Shown here: piece by piece, positions 7,956 to 16,362 of the stretch
Layout of the letters: the number at the start of each line of letters is the position of its first letter
Numbering within the stretch: the first letter of the stretch is position 1
Assembly: GCF_036169555.1 (NCBI RefSeq)
Contig: NZ_CP108032.1
Location: 7,812,001 to 7,876,000, forward strand
Length of the DNA stretch: 64,000 nt
Origin: Streptomyces sp. NBC_00306
GTDB taxonomy: Bacteria; Actinomycetota; Actinomycetes; Streptomycetales; Streptomycetaceae
Direction: 5' to 3'
The notes under the pieces: model-generated
Databases searched by the model: none
Told to the model about the DNA's origin: nothing
Seen by the model: only the letters and a program-made list of their open reading frames with translations
Program-made: the position numbers and the translations under genes

Positions 7956-8321
7956 ATGGTGCAGAGCCAGGCTGACGACGTGGACGGCTACCTCGCGGAG
8001 GTCCCCGAGGACCGCAGAGAGGCCTTGACCCGGCTGCGTGAGCTGTGTCGTGGAGAGCTCCAGGGATTCACCGAGGTGATGGCATACGACATGCCTGCCT
8101 ATGAGCGGGACGGCACGGCGGAGATCGCCTTCGCGAGCCAGAAGCAGTACATCTCCGTCTATGTGCTGCGGGAGGGCGTCCGCGATGCCTTTGCCGACCG
8201 GCTGGCGGGCCATGACATGGGTAAGGGCTGCCTGCGTTTCCGTAAGCCGGAGAAGATCGACTTCGAGCTGGTGCGGGACATGTTGAGGGCTACGGCGAAG
8301 GGGCCGGGCGAGGTCTGCTGA
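7956..8321 (+). CDS. DUF1801 (YdhG-like) protein
   Basis: 121 aa. DVDGYLAEVPEDRREALTRLREL at the start, EVMAYDMPAYE around 47, IAFASQKQYISVYVL around 66, and GKGCLRFRKPEKIDFELVRDML near the end are the hallmarks of the DUF1801/YdhG fold, a small cytoplasmic protein family whose biochemical role is not established. Length is typical. It stands alone, convergent with the methionine aminopeptidase gene. Confidence 0.85.
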   Translation: MVQSQADDVDGYLAEVPEDRREALTRLRELCRGELQGFTEVMAYDMPAYERDGTAEIAFASQKQYISVYVLREGVRDAFADRLAGHDMGKGCLRFRKPEKIDFELVRDMLRATAKGPGEVC

Positions 8322-8515
8322 CTGCCGTTGATGGTCTCGCGGCGATCTGACGGGTGAGCAGGTGGACCGGCGCGAGCCGTCGGGGCGGAAGCCGAGCGGA
8401 CCGCGCGCCAGCCGCTGGTGGCAGCCAACTGGCCTGCTCCCACGCGCCGTTCAATCCGTGTTCGGTGGTCGGGCGTGGCCGCGCGTCCGGCTTCCGGGCG
8501 TGAGCGGTCCTGAGG

Positions 8516-9283
8516 TCACGGCAGGGTGAGGATGCGAGGGCCGTCCTCGGTGATGGCGATGGTGTGTTCGAAGTGGGCGGCTCGGCTGCCGTCGATCGTG
8601 CGCAGCGTCCATCCGTCGTGGTCGGTGTAGTACTCGTTGTGCCCTCCGGCCATGAACATGGGTTCGATGGCGAGGGTGAGGCCGTGGCGCAGGGGGAAGC
8701 CGCGGCGGGGTCGTCCGTGGTTGGGGACGTGGGGGTCTTCGTGCATCTGGCGGCCGATGCCATGGCCGCCGAAGTCGGACGGCATACCGCAGCCGGCCTT
8801 GCGGGCGACCGTACTGATGGCATGGGAGATGTCCCCGATCCGGTGGCCGACGGTGGCGGCGGCGATGCCGGTGTCCAGGGCCTGCCGGGTGGCGGCGATG
8901 AGTTCACGGTCGGCGGGGCGAGGGGTGCCGACGGTAAAGCTGATCGCCGCGTCGCCGGTCCAGCCGTCGAGCTCGGCTCCGCAGTCGAGGCTGACCAGGT
9001 CGCCGTCGCGCAGACGGTAGTCGTCGGGGATGCCGTGCGAGACGGCGTCGTTGACGGACGTGCAGAGTGCGGCGGGGAAGGGGACGGGGGCGAAGGAGGG
9101 CTGGTAGCCCAGGAACGGAGAACGTGCTCCAGCCTTGGTGAGCACGCTGCGGGCGGCTTCGTCGAGTTCCCGCAGGCGAACTCCCACGGTTGCCGCCGCA
9201 CGGGCGGCCGCAAGTGCGTGGGCGACGACGCGCCCGGCTTCCCGCATCGCCTCCAGTGCCGTGTCGGTCTTGATCTCCACCAT
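8516..9283 (-). CDS. map: Methionine aminopeptidase, type I
   Basis: 255 aa from ATG 9283 (MVEIKTDTAL), which has AGGGAG eight bases upstream; an upstream in-frame GTG is rejected. The enzyme removes the initiator Met from nascent proteins. Metal ligands are visible: SLDCGAELDGWTGDAA (two Asp), GGHGIGRQMHEDPHVPN (His), TLAIEPMF (Glu) and FEHTIAITEDG (Glu). It lacks the N-terminal zinc-finger extension of some type I enzymes. Genes of this class are often extra copies beside the housekeeping one. A 22-bp AT-rich palindrome 30 bp upstream of the start suggests dedicated control, unusual for a housekeeping map. Confidence 0.93.
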   Translation of the reverse strand: MVEIKTDTALEAMREAGRVVAHALAAARAAATVGVRLRELDEAARSVLTKAGARSPFLGYQPSFAPVPFPAALCTSVNDAVSHGIPDDYRLRDGDLVSLDCGAELDGWTGDAAISFTVGTPRPADRELIAATRQALDTGIAAATVGHRIGDISHAISTVARKAGCGMPSDFGGHGIGRQMHEDPHVPNHGRPRRGFPLRHGLTLAIEPMFMAGGHNEYYTDHDGWTLRTIDGSRAAHFEHTIAITEDGPRILTLP

Positions 9284-9312
9284 GCGTGGCTCCCTGCCGT
9301 GTGCGCTGCCCA

Positions 9313-9334
9313 ATACTTATACCGGTATTAGTAT
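9313..9334. promoter_or_regulatory. AT-rich near-perfect palindrome, probable operator of map
   Basis: ATACTTATACC-GGTATTAGTAT is a 22-bp inverted repeat with one mismatch per arm, in a region otherwise about 70% GC. It sits 30-51 bp upstream of the map start, where a promoter -10 to -35 would lie. The form fits a dimeric TetR- or MarR-type operator; no regulator gene is adjacent. Confidence 0.6.
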
Positions 9335-9759
9335 CACGGGTATGGGTGAGGGGTCCTCCGGGTGCGGAGGGCTGGGGTCCGTGCAGGGTCGGGCGGTGAC
9401 GGCCGCCGTGTGTCCGGTGAATCCTCAGCAGGGTCGAGGCCGGCCCGGCCCTGACTCACGGCCTTCTTGGTTGCGGCATCTGCGATTCGCGCCCTGCGCC
9501 GGGCGGTGGCTGACCTGGTCACCGCGTGTCGGCGCGACCCGACACGCGCCGGCCGGCCGGAGGTGCATACGTCCCTGATGTGGTGCGGCGGCGCAGGCCG
9601 CACGCGGGTCGGGCGCGCGTCCACTCCGGTGCCGCTATCGGCCAGTCGGGTAATTGCAAGAGCTTTGTGGTGTTTTGACACCTTCTTCCGAAGGTTCATG
9701 GCATCTCATGGGCGACGGCTGATCTGTATGACAATCATCCCGGCTCGAAGGAGTTCAGC
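9335..9759. other. Gap between map and the exported-protein gene
   Basis: 425 bp, divergent promoters expected. No credible gene in either strand. TTGCAA at about 9655 and TTTTGACACC at about 9673 lie ahead of the exported-protein gene and may belong to its promoter, but no clear -10 was found. GAAGGAG precedes the 9760 start with six bases. Confidence 0.4.
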
Positions 9760-10458
9760 ATGCAGCTTTCCGCTTCCCTCCGCCTCGGCGGCGTTCGTGC
9801 GGGCACCACGGTGGCCGCCGCAGTCGCCATCGCTGGAGTCACCGTGATCGGCGCACCCGCCGCCTATGCCGCGCCCGGAGACAGTGGTGACCTCAGTGTC
9901 TCCTCGGCTGGCTGGCATTCGCGCGGTGAAAACGGAGTCGAGGTCTGTGCGTTCAACCTCGTCGCCACCAACTTCGAGTCGTACCCCTCCGTGCCGTGGA
10001 CGATCACCGCGCAGCCCCCGACGACTCCCCCGGGCGACACCCTGGCCAGCACGCTGCCCCTCGTGAACGGCGCGGCGCGCAGCGACAGATACCTCCTCCC
10101 GGAGGGGACATACCAGCTGGTGTGGACCGTCCCGTCGGGCCCGAAGCAGAGGGCCTTCAAGGTCGACTGCGCCCAGCGCGGCGACAGCAACCGACCCGCG
10201 GAGATCGGCCCGGGTGCGAACGGTGCGAACCGGGAGAACGGTGAGAACGGGGAGAGCGGCGAGAAGGGCGGGGAGTACCGCAAGCCCTCCGGTGCGGTAC
10301 CCGCCGGTGCCGGTGGCGTCCCGGACATGGAGAACCTCGGTACCGAGAACGAGTCGAGCCTCGCCACGCCCGCCGCCCTGACCGTCGGCGCGGCCGGAGT
10401 AGCGGCCCTGGTCATGGTTCGCCGATCCGCACGGCGTCGTGCCCGCAACGAGGCATAG
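9760..10458 (+). CDS. Exported surface protein with C-terminal membrane anchor
   Basis: 232 aa, start ATG 9760 with GAAGGAG upstream. An N-terminal signal peptide ends around AYAAPG (residue 38). A globular part of about 100 residues has two Cys (EVCAFN and KVDCAQ). A low-complexity segment rich in Gly, Asn and Glu (GANGANRENGENGESGEKGG) is followed by a C-terminal hydrophobic helix (ALTVGAAGVAALVMV) and the basic tail RRSARRRARNEA. The layout is that of a wall- or membrane-anchored surface protein. No LPxTG-like signal was found before the helix. The stop lies inside the following class F sortase gene (20-bp overlap), so the two are co-expressed. Confidence 0.75.
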   Translation: MQLSASLRLGGVRAGTTVAAAVAIAGVTVIGAPAAYAAPGDSGDLSVSSAGWHSRGENGVEVCAFNLVATNFESYPSVPWTITAQPPTTPPGDTLASTLPLVNGAARSDRYLLPEGTYQLVWTVPSGPKQRAFKVDCAQRGDSNRPAEIGPGANGANRENGENGESGEKGGEYRKPSGAVPAGAGGVPDMENLGTENESSLATPAALTVGAAGVAALVMVRRSARRRARNEA

Positions 10459-11131
10459 GGCCCACAGCCGACGGCCGCGACGGCGGGGACCGAGTCGCGC
10501 ATGCCGTCTCACTCTGACGCTGTCCGTGACCTTTGCGCTGCTGACCGGCATCGTATGGGTGTGCTCGGACTCGTCGGACGATTCCTCGGTCACCGCCGTC
10601 CGCGCCGATGACGCCGCGGGCGGCGGTGCCCCACCGTCACAACAGCCCTCGCAGGAACCTCTGGTGGGCTCGCGGCCGGTGAAAGTCACCATTCCCACCA
10701 TCTTCATCGAGGCCCCGATCACCGGTCTCAGCCTCGACAAGAAGGGCCGACTCGGCACCCCGCCGCTGAACAAGCCGATGCAGGTGGGGTGGTACCGCAA
10801 CGGTCCCTCGCCCGGTGACGCGGGTACTGCCCTGCTCGTCGGGCACCGCGACACTCGCACGGGACCGGCGATCTTCCTCAACCTCAACGTGCTGCGCAAA
10901 GGTGCCAAGGTGAAGGTCAACCGGGCCGACCGGCGCGTCGCGGTCTTCACCGTCGACGAGGTGAAGACGTACACGAAGGACAAGTTCCCGGACGACAAGG
11001 TGTACGGGTCCACGGCTCGTCCGGAACTCAGACTCATGACGTGCGGTGGACGGTTCAACGCAAAGAGCGGCTACTCGGCCAACGTCGTCGTCTTCGCACA
11101 TCTGACCTCGATGAAGAAGCTAGGGGTCTAG
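10439..11131 (+). CDS. Class F sortase
   Basis: About 230 aa from GTG 10439; a later in-frame start cannot be excluded. An N-terminal membrane helix (LTLTLSVTFALLTGIVWV) is followed by a Pro/Ser/Gln stalk and the sortase barrel: VTIPTIFIEAPITGL, VGWYRNGPSPGDAG, then LLVGHRDT with the catalytic His, and LRLMTCGGRF with the catalytic Cys. An Arg follows the Cys closely. Sortases join secreted proteins to cell-wall precursors or perform related transpeptidations; class F enzymes of Actinobacteria are usually single-gene with unclear substrates. The 20-bp overlap with the exported-protein gene makes that protein the natural candidate partner, although it lacks an evident sorting motif. Confidence 0.9.
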   Translation: MPATRHRAHSRRPRRRGPSRACRLTLTLSVTFALLTGIVWVCSDSSDDSSVTAVRADDAAGGGAPPSQQPSQEPLVGSRPVKVTIPTIFIEAPITGLSLDKKGRLGTPPLNKPMQVGWYRNGPSPGDAGTALLVGHRDTRTGPAIFLNLNVLRKGAKVKVNRADRRVAVFTVDEVKTYTKDKFPDDKVYGSTARPELRLMTCGGRFNAKSGYSANVVVFAHLTSMKKLGV

Positions 11132-11140
11132 CGTCAGGCG

Positions 11141-11186
11141 GAAGGGGTTGGTTCCTCGGCCATGCTGCCGATGAACCAACCCCTTC
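11141..11186. terminator. Bidirectional terminator hairpin
   Basis: GAAGGGGTTGGTTC pairs with GAACCAACCCCTTC (14 bp), with a nested CGGC/GCCG in the loop. It lies between the convergent sortase and hydrolase genes. Confidence 0.85.
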
Positions 11187-11234
11187 GCTGCAGTCGATGA
11201 ACCTGACCCGACGTCAGCTCCCGGCGGCCACCGA

Positions 11235-12662
11235 CTACCGGCGGTCACCCCGGCCCAGGGTGTCCTCCAGCCAGTCGAAGACGACCTCACAGTGCTGTTG
11301 GGGCGCCATCGGCGAGCAGTGCAACTGGGCGCCGGTCGCCGCCCGCATCAGCCGGTACTCCTTGCGGGTGCGCAGCAGCTCGAAGAACTCACGTGGCTGA
11401 CCCGGGTAGAAGGCCTCGTCCTCGTAGTCGAGAACCAGGGTGGGGCACTCGATGCGGCGTACGATTCCGGTGATGTCGAGCGCCATGATCCGCTGCGCCG
11501 GAGTCCAGAAGTCGGTGAAGAGCTGCCCCTGCCGGGCCGCGAGCATCGCGGGGATCGAGAAGGGCTCGATCCGCTTCTTGATCACGAACTGCTCGGACGG
11601 CGTCAGTTGGGGAGCGACCTCCTCGTTCCAGATGCGGTTGGTCTCCTCCTTGTCGGGAGTCACGATGGCCCGGAGCTCCTCCGGGAAGCCCAGCCACGGC
11701 GAGAGACAGCCCGGCAGTGCGGCCAGGGCGGCGATCCGGTGCTCGAACGCCGCGGCGCGCGGCGCGAGGTTGCCGCCCATGGAGAGGCCGGTCAGCGCGA
11801 TACGGCGGGCGTCGACGTCCTTGCGACGCTCCAGCCAGTCCACGAGCGGCGAGACCACCTGCTCCCAGCGAGGGCTGAAGACGAGCTGGTCGACGAAGAG
11901 CAACTGGCCCTGGCCGGGGCCGTCGTAGACGAGGGCGTTCCAGCCGCGGGCGAGCGCGGCTGCGACACCGTAGGTCCACATGTCGACGTTCGGACCGTCG
12001 CTGCCGTTGGTGAGGATGACGGTCGGCCGGGGCCTGCCGGAGTCGTCGGGCCGGAAGAACCAGACAGGGATCGAGACCCCGTCCTGGTACGGGACGTCGT
12101 CGGTGATCGCCGCGGGCGTGCACAGCCGGGCGAAGGTGTCCCACGCCCGGCGTCCCGCCAGATAGAGCTTCTTCTCGTCACCGGGGGTGTCCGAGCCGAG
12201 TACGAAGAAGAGCGCCTGGCCGAAGTACTGGGCGCCGCGCAGCGAGCGGGCACGTCTTGTCTGGCGGTGCCGCGAGGCGGTAGCCGTCAACCGCTCTCCC
12301 CATTGGCGGAACTCGGCCGTGTAGGTCTGCTCGTTCGCCCCGGCGGCATTGATGGCGTTGACGGCGGTGAGCACCTCGCCGACCTCGGACGAACCGAACC
12401 CGGCGCCGCCGAGCGCGAGCAGCGCGCCGAAGTTCAGCCCTGGGTCCGTGAACAACTGCATGGCACCAGGCGTCGGCGACGCGTCAGGCCCCGGGGGCGG
12501 GGCGGAACCGTCGGCGCCACGCCCCGTGGCGGACGCGGGTGACGAGTTCGCCGAGGCGGTCGACGCCGCCGACAGCACGACTGCCCCCGCCCCGGCGGCG
12601 AGCCCGGCGAGCGCGCCGCGCCGGGTGGGCGCCTGCGCACGGTCTGTGGGTGTGTTCGTCAT
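11235..12662 (-). CDS. Tat-exported alpha/beta hydrolase
   Basis: 475 aa from ATG 12662 (MTNTPTDRAQ). A twin-arginine signal (TRRGALAGLAAGAGAVVLSA) ends near ASTASA. The mature protein has a long helical cap-like region, then an alpha/beta hydrolase core: PTVILTNGSDGPN (oxyanion strand), YDGPGQGQLLF, nucleophile elbow GLSMGGNLAPRA with Ser, DYEDEAFYPG with the likely acidic residue, and a late His in AQLHCSP. The arrangement, with a large N-terminal helical part before the core, resembles the esterase/acyl-hydrolase group that includes 2,6-dihydropseudooxynicotine hydrolase. Substrate unknown; extracellular action is inferred from the signal. Single gene. Confidence 0.85.
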   Translation of the reverse strand: MTNTPTDRAQAPTRRGALAGLAAGAGAVVLSAASTASANSSPASATGRGADGSAPPPGPDASPTPGAMQLFTDPGLNFGALLALGGAGFGSSEVGEVLTAVNAINAAGANEQTYTAEFRQWGERLTATASRHRQTRRARSLRGAQYFGQALFFVLGSDTPGDEKKLYLAGRRAWDTFARLCTPAAITDDVPYQDGVSIPVWFFRPDDSGRPRPTVILTNGSDGPNVDMWTYGVAAALARGWNALVYDGPGQGQLLFVDQLVFSPRWEQVVSPLVDWLERRKDVDARRIALTGLSMGGNLAPRAAAFEHRIAALAALPGCLSPWLGFPEELRAIVTPDKEETNRIWNEEVAPQLTPSEQFVIKKRIEPFSIPAMLAARQGQLFTDFWTPAQRIMALDITGIVRRIECPTLVLDYEDEAFYPGQPREFFELLRTRKEYRLMRAATGAQLHCSPMAPQQHCEVVFDWLEDTLGRGDRR

Positions 12663-12873
12663 GCGCCCGAACGTAGGAGCAGGCTCCACCCCTGGCCCAC
12701 CCGCCACTCCCGACGGTCCTCCGAACGGCCCCTCTTCGGCGGTACGAGGACGGCCGAACCCTGCGGCGCGGAGTTGTCCCGTCAGGGACACGGCCGTTGC
12801 GAAGCAGCCGGCCCGGTGGGAGCCCGGAAACGTGGTGCGGTTCGCGGAAGCGCCCGTTCTGGCCGCATTGATC

Positions 12874-13371
12874 TCACACGCCCTGACGTTCGGCCCGCTG
12901 CCGGATCAGCTCTTCGACCGCGCTGGGCAAGGTGGTTTCGAAGTCGATGAGCTTCGCCCAGGTCGGGGTGACGACGATCCGGACCATGCCGTCGTAGAGC
13001 GAGCGGACCTCGGCCTCCCACTCGATGCGCTGCTCGGGTGTCATCTCGTAGCTGCCGTTCATCCGGAGATACTCGTCCGGGATGCCGTCGACGACGTCCA
13101 GCTCGGCCCGCCCGCGGATGAGCAGGATCTTCGGCGGGTGGACCTCGGTGTCGATGGTCAGGGCAACCGCCGGGTGCTCGCGCAGCGCGGGCAGCTTCGG
13201 GGCGTTCTTCGTGGTGCACAGGACGATCTCCGAGCCGTTCCAGGTGAACGCGATCGGGATGCTGCGCGGTGTGCCGTCCTTGGCGACGTAGGCCATGCGG
13301 GTCAGGTCGCGGGCCAGCAGCTCCTGGCTCATCGGTCGGTTCAGGATCTCGGTGATCTCGTTCGGCTGCAT
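12874..13371 (-). CDS. Pyridoxamine 5'-phosphate oxidase-fold protein
   Basis: 165 aa from ATG 13371 (MQPNEITEILNRP); AAGGAG lies eight bases upstream. The split-barrel flavin fold is visible: LTRMAYVAKDGTPRSIPIAFTWNG, ALREHPAVALTIDTE, ILLIRGRAELDVVDG and VRIVVTPTWAKLIDFETTLP. Members use FMN, F420 or haem, and the subgroup cannot be told here. The following gap holds divergent promoters for this gene and the CsbD-like gene. Confidence 0.85.
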   Translation of the reverse strand: MQPNEITEILNRPMSQELLARDLTRMAYVAKDGTPRSIPIAFTWNGSEIVLCTTKNAPKLPALREHPAVALTIDTEVHPPKILLIRGRAELDVVDGIPDEYLRMNGSYEMTPEQRIEWEAEVRSLYDGMVRIVVTPTWAKLIDFETTLPSAVEELIRQRAERQGV

Positions 13372-13792
13372 GGTGATCGCTCCTTCGTCGTTGTCGAGCG
13401 CGTCCCAGTGGCCGCTCGTGTCCCTGGGACGGAGCGGGCCGGACGTTCTCGACATCCGAGGCGCGCGAACCCTCGAGACTTTGCTGAGCTCGACGGCCAC
13501 GACACCTGAGGATCGGCTGACGACGTCGGGGCACGCTGGTGGGCGGACCACGCACATGGCCCAGGACCACGCACATGGCCCAGGTGTTCCACGGGGCCTG
13601 CCCGCCACGGGAGGACCGCCGTCGGCCCGTCGAAAGCGTCCCCCTTCCGGGGCCTCTGGCCGGCGGAGTGACTCAGCGCATGCCCGCAGGCGCACAGCGC
13701 CACGAGCGTCCCACAGGTTCGCAGACAGGATCCGGTTCAACTCCGGGGCGAGGGGCAGGTGGGTCGATGAGTGGCTCTACGAAAGGACCGAC
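13372..13792. other. Divergent promoter gap with a 19-bp tandem duplication
   Basis: 421 bp between the flavin-fold gene and the CsbD-like gene. It contains GACCACGCACATGGCCCAG twice in direct succession (13546-13583). No believable gene. Any SigB-like promoter for CsbD could not be identified with confidence. Confidence 0.5.
13546..13583. repeat. Exact 19-bp tandem duplication
   Basis: GACCACGCACATGGCCCAG is present twice with no spacer in a noncoding gap. This looks like a slippage duplication, with possible doubling of a binding site. Confidence 0.9.
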
Positions 13793-13966
13793 ATGAGTGC
13801 CGGAGAAAAGGCCAAGGCCAAGGCTGAGCAGGGCGTCGGTAAGGCCCTGCGGAAGGCGGCCCACGCGATGGGCAACGAGACCACTGCGGCCAAGGGCGGC
13901 GCGTTGGAGGCCCGCGGCAAGGCCCGTGAGGCCAAGGAGAAGTCGAAGGACACCTTCAAGCACTGA
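13793..13966 (+). CDS. CsbD-family stress protein
   Basis: 57 aa: MSAGEKAKAKAEQG, then GKALRKAAHAMGNE, GALEARGKAREAKEKSKD. Lysine- and alanine-rich, hydrophilic, helical; this is the CsbD/UPF0337 family, general-stress proteins of unknown biochemical role. The start is chosen for GAAAGGA upstream and normal family length. A strong hairpin follows directly. Confidence 0.85.
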   Translation: MSAGEKAKAKAEQGVGKALRKAAHAMGNETTAAKGGALEARGKAREAKEKSKDTFKH

Positions 13967-13995
13967 GTCAGAGCCGGCCGGAGAGCCGGTACGTC

Positions 13996-14032
13996 GCGAG
14001 GCCCCGGCGGAGGTCAAGAGCCGGGGCCTCGC
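13996..14032. terminator. Terminator hairpin after the CsbD gene
   Basis: GCGAGGCCCCGGC pairs perfectly with GCCGGGGCCTCGC (13 bp) around an 11-base loop, 30 bp after the stop and also between convergent genes. Confidence 0.85.
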
Positions 14033-14099
14033 CTCGTGCCACTGGTTGTCCGGCCGGGAACGCCGCTGTCGCGATGCAGGATGCCCGTCTGCCGGTGCG

Positions 14100-14291
14100 C
14101 TACTTCTCCGGGCCTTCGTCCCGCCCCTCAACGGTGCGTCGTGCCGCCGCTCCTTCGTCTTCGACCAGTCCGGCCGGGTCGGGCAGGTCGAGAGCCGCCC
14201 CGCAGTGCTCGCACAGTTTGCCGTTCCCGGCGGGCGTGCCGCATGCCTTGCAGAATCGCGCGGTTCGCCGGTCGCCCGTACTTCCCGTCAT
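14100..14291 (-). CDS. Small zinc-ribbon protein
   Basis: 63 aa, ATG 14291 with GGAG eight bases upstream. FCKACGTPAGNGKLCEHCG gives two CxxC knuckles, a zinc ribbon; the rest is acidic and disordered. No catalytic domain. Role unknown. Confidence 0.7.
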   Translation of the reverse strand: MTGSTGDRRTARFCKACGTPAGNGKLCEHCGAALDLPDPAGLVEDEGAAARRTVEGRDEGPEK

Positions 14292-14432
14292 GACATCTCC
14301 ACAGCTCGGGGGTGATGCGGCGCCGAGTACCCGGGGCCGGCTCTTCCATGTTCGGCCGAGCAGAGCTCTCAGGCCGGTCACCGTCTCCTCCGAGCCGCGC
14401 GCTTTCACCGCCGCTGACAGACCGGTGACGCG

Positions 14433-15083
14433 CTACCCCTCGGCTGCCCAGCCGTCCTCCCGCACCCGCGCGGCGAGGTCGATCTTGGTGTAGGTCGGGC
14501 GTCCGGCCTGCTGGTACTTCTCCTTCACCCGGTCCAGGTAGTACTTGGCCGTGTGCGGGCTCACACCGGCGCGGCGGGCCGTGGCCTTCAGGGTGAGTCC
14601 CGAGGCGTATCCGAGGAGCACCTCGCGCTCCTTGGGCGACAGTCCGGGCCGGTCGGGGGCGCTGTCGTGCGCCCAGGCGAAGGCCAGTTCCGCGGAGTGC
14701 ACCGTCTCGCCTCGTGCCACCTGCTCGATCGCTCCGACGAGCGTCGGCAGATCGTGGCTCTTGGTCAGATAGCCGTCGGCGCCCGCCGCGATCGCGGCGA
14801 TGATCCGCCGGCGGTCCGCCACCGTGCTGATGACCAGCACACGGCTGTCCGCGGCCCGCAGCCGGCGGATGTTGTCCGAGGACTGTGAGTTGTCGCCGAG
14901 CACCAGGTCCAGGAGAACCACGTCATAGGGCAACGTCGCCGTCTGCGTTCCGGAGAAGAGGCCGTCGACCGTGCACTCCGCCGCTGCCAGACGTACGTTC
15001 GCGACTCCGTCGAGCCAGACTCTCAGTCCGTCGAGGAGCATCCGGTCGTCGTCCACCACGGCGACGGTGATCACGCGGGCCAT
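14433..15083 (-). CDS. LuxR-family response regulator
   Basis: 216 aa. Receiver: VAVVDDDRMLLDGL, phosphoacceptor in VVLLDLVLGDNS, S/T in VISTVADRR, K in GYLTKSHDL. The HTH output is atypical for NarL: LSPKEREVLLGYASGLTLKATARRAGVSPHTAKYYLDRVKEKY, where the recognition helix carries HTAKYYLDRV. Overlaps the partner kinase gene by 13 bp, so it is cotranslated with it. Regulated genes are unknown. Confidence 0.92.
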   Translation of the reverse strand: MARVITVAVVDDDRMLLDGLRVWLDGVANVRLAAAECTVDGLFSGTQTATLPYDVVLLDLVLGDNSQSSDNIRRLRAADSRVLVISTVADRRRIIAAIAAGADGYLTKSHDLPTLVGAIEQVARGETVHSAELAFAWAHDSAPDRPGLSPKEREVLLGYASGLTLKATARRAGVSPHTAKYYLDRVKEKYQQAGRPTYTKIDLAARVREDGWAAEG

Positions 15084-16201
15084 CGCAGTTCGATGCGGGT
15101 GCCCTCGCCGGGTGAGCTGTCGACGACCGCTGCGCCGCCCGCCTCGGACATCCGCAGGTGCACCGAGGAGCGCAGTCCGAGCCCTTTGACCACGGTGGCC
15201 GGCTCGAAGCCGACACCCTGATCGACGACCGTCACCACCACCGCTTTGCCACCGCCCTCGCCGACGACGGTGACATGGGCGTGCCCCGTCCCCGCGTGCC
15301 GTAGCACGTTGTTCAACGCCTCGGTGGTCGCGTCGGCGAGGGCCTCGGCCGCGTGCGCCGGTATCTCAGGCAGGTTGTCGTACTGGGCACTCACCCGCAG
15401 TCCCAGGTTCTCCGACGACCGTACGGCTCGTTCCATCGCCGCCGCCGTACCCGGTGCTCTCTCCTCCTCGGCGTGCTGCTGAATGAGCCGGCGGAGGTAG
15501 GCGGCTTCCCGGGCGCAGCGTTCCCGTACAGGCGGTGCGTCGGCGTCGGCGTGGCCGCGGGCGATCGCTGTCAGCGTCGCCAGCACCGTGTCGTGCAGGG
15601 CGCGGTGGTGCGCGATCCGCTCGGCGTAGCGAGCCCGGCCGGCCTCGGCGGCGACGGCCTGGGCGGTCGCCTCGTCCAGGGCGCGGCCCTGTCGGCGCAG
15701 GTACCACCAGAAGACCCGGGCCAGAACGGCCGACGAGAGGATGGCGTTGAGGTGTGCGGCGATCACGGCGATGTCCGCGCCGGTGGGCCAGTACCCGGCG
15801 GCGTGTGTCACCGCCAGCGCCCCGACCGCGCCGGCCACCGCGGCCGGGCGCGCGAACGCAACGGCCGCCATCGCGCTGGCCGAACCGCCGAGCAGCATCA
15901 CCCAGGCGATGTCCTCCGTGCGGTGCATACCGCCCGCGTACACCGCGAACGGCAGGACGCAACCCACGACGACGACGTCCGCCAACGGGGGCCAGGTGCC
16001 GAACCAGCCTCGGGACCGGGCCGTGGCGAAGACCAGCACGCTCACGGCGAGGGCAACCGCCAGCGCAAGCCATGCCACGGGGCTCTCCCGGTGATGCTGC
16101 ACGACGGCGAGCACGCCGACCGCCAAGTGGCTGGCCCGGTACAGACCGGTGGCCAGAACCATGAACGTCTGGGCCCGTTGGAGGCCCGACCCCACTCTCA
16201 C
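15071..16201 (-). CDS. Sensor histidine kinase
   Basis: About 376 aa from GTG 16201 (VRVGSGLQRAQ), where GGGGAGG has a six-base spacer; this is preferred over a TTG at 16225. The first 180 residues hold five or six membrane helices with short loops. ERIAHHRALHDTVLATLTAIARG carries the likely phosphorylated His (HDTVL type). The ATPase part shows EALNNVLRHAGTGH, VVDQGVGFEP and GLGLRSSVHLRM. Typical of the ComP/LiaS-like kinases that sense the membrane state. Works with the regulator at 14433. Confidence 0.9.
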   Translation of the reverse strand: MRVGSGLQRAQTFMVLATGLYRASHLAVGVLAVVQHHRESPVAWLALAVALAVSVLVFATARSRGWFGTWPPLADVVVVGCVLPFAVYAGGMHRTEDIAWVMLLGGSASAMAAVAFARPAAVAGAVGALAVTHAAGYWPTGADIAVIAAHLNAILSSAVLARVFWWYLRRQGRALDEATAQAVAAEAGRARYAERIAHHRALHDTVLATLTAIARGHADADAPPVRERCAREAAYLRRLIQQHAEEERAPGTAAAMERAVRSSENLGLRVSAQYDNLPEIPAHAAEALADATTEALNNVLRHAGTGHAHVTVVGEGGGKAVVVTVVDQGVGFEPATVVKGLGLRSSVHLRMSEAGGAAVVDSSPGEGTRIELRWPA

Positions 16202-16362
16202 CGCATGCCTCCCCAGTGCACGCAACCCCCCTGAACCGGCGGTACAGCCGGACGACGAGAACCGTTAGGTTTCGGGGCGTTCCGGCGCCGGACACGACGA
16301 GCCATCACACCACTACGTCGGGTCGCGGCGCCCATCGCAATCCGGGCAAAGAAGGAGTCACA

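Noticed and set aside
9467..9847. Plus-strand frame upstream of the exported-protein gene
   Set aside because: It overlaps a gene with clear signal peptide and ribosome site and shows no domain.
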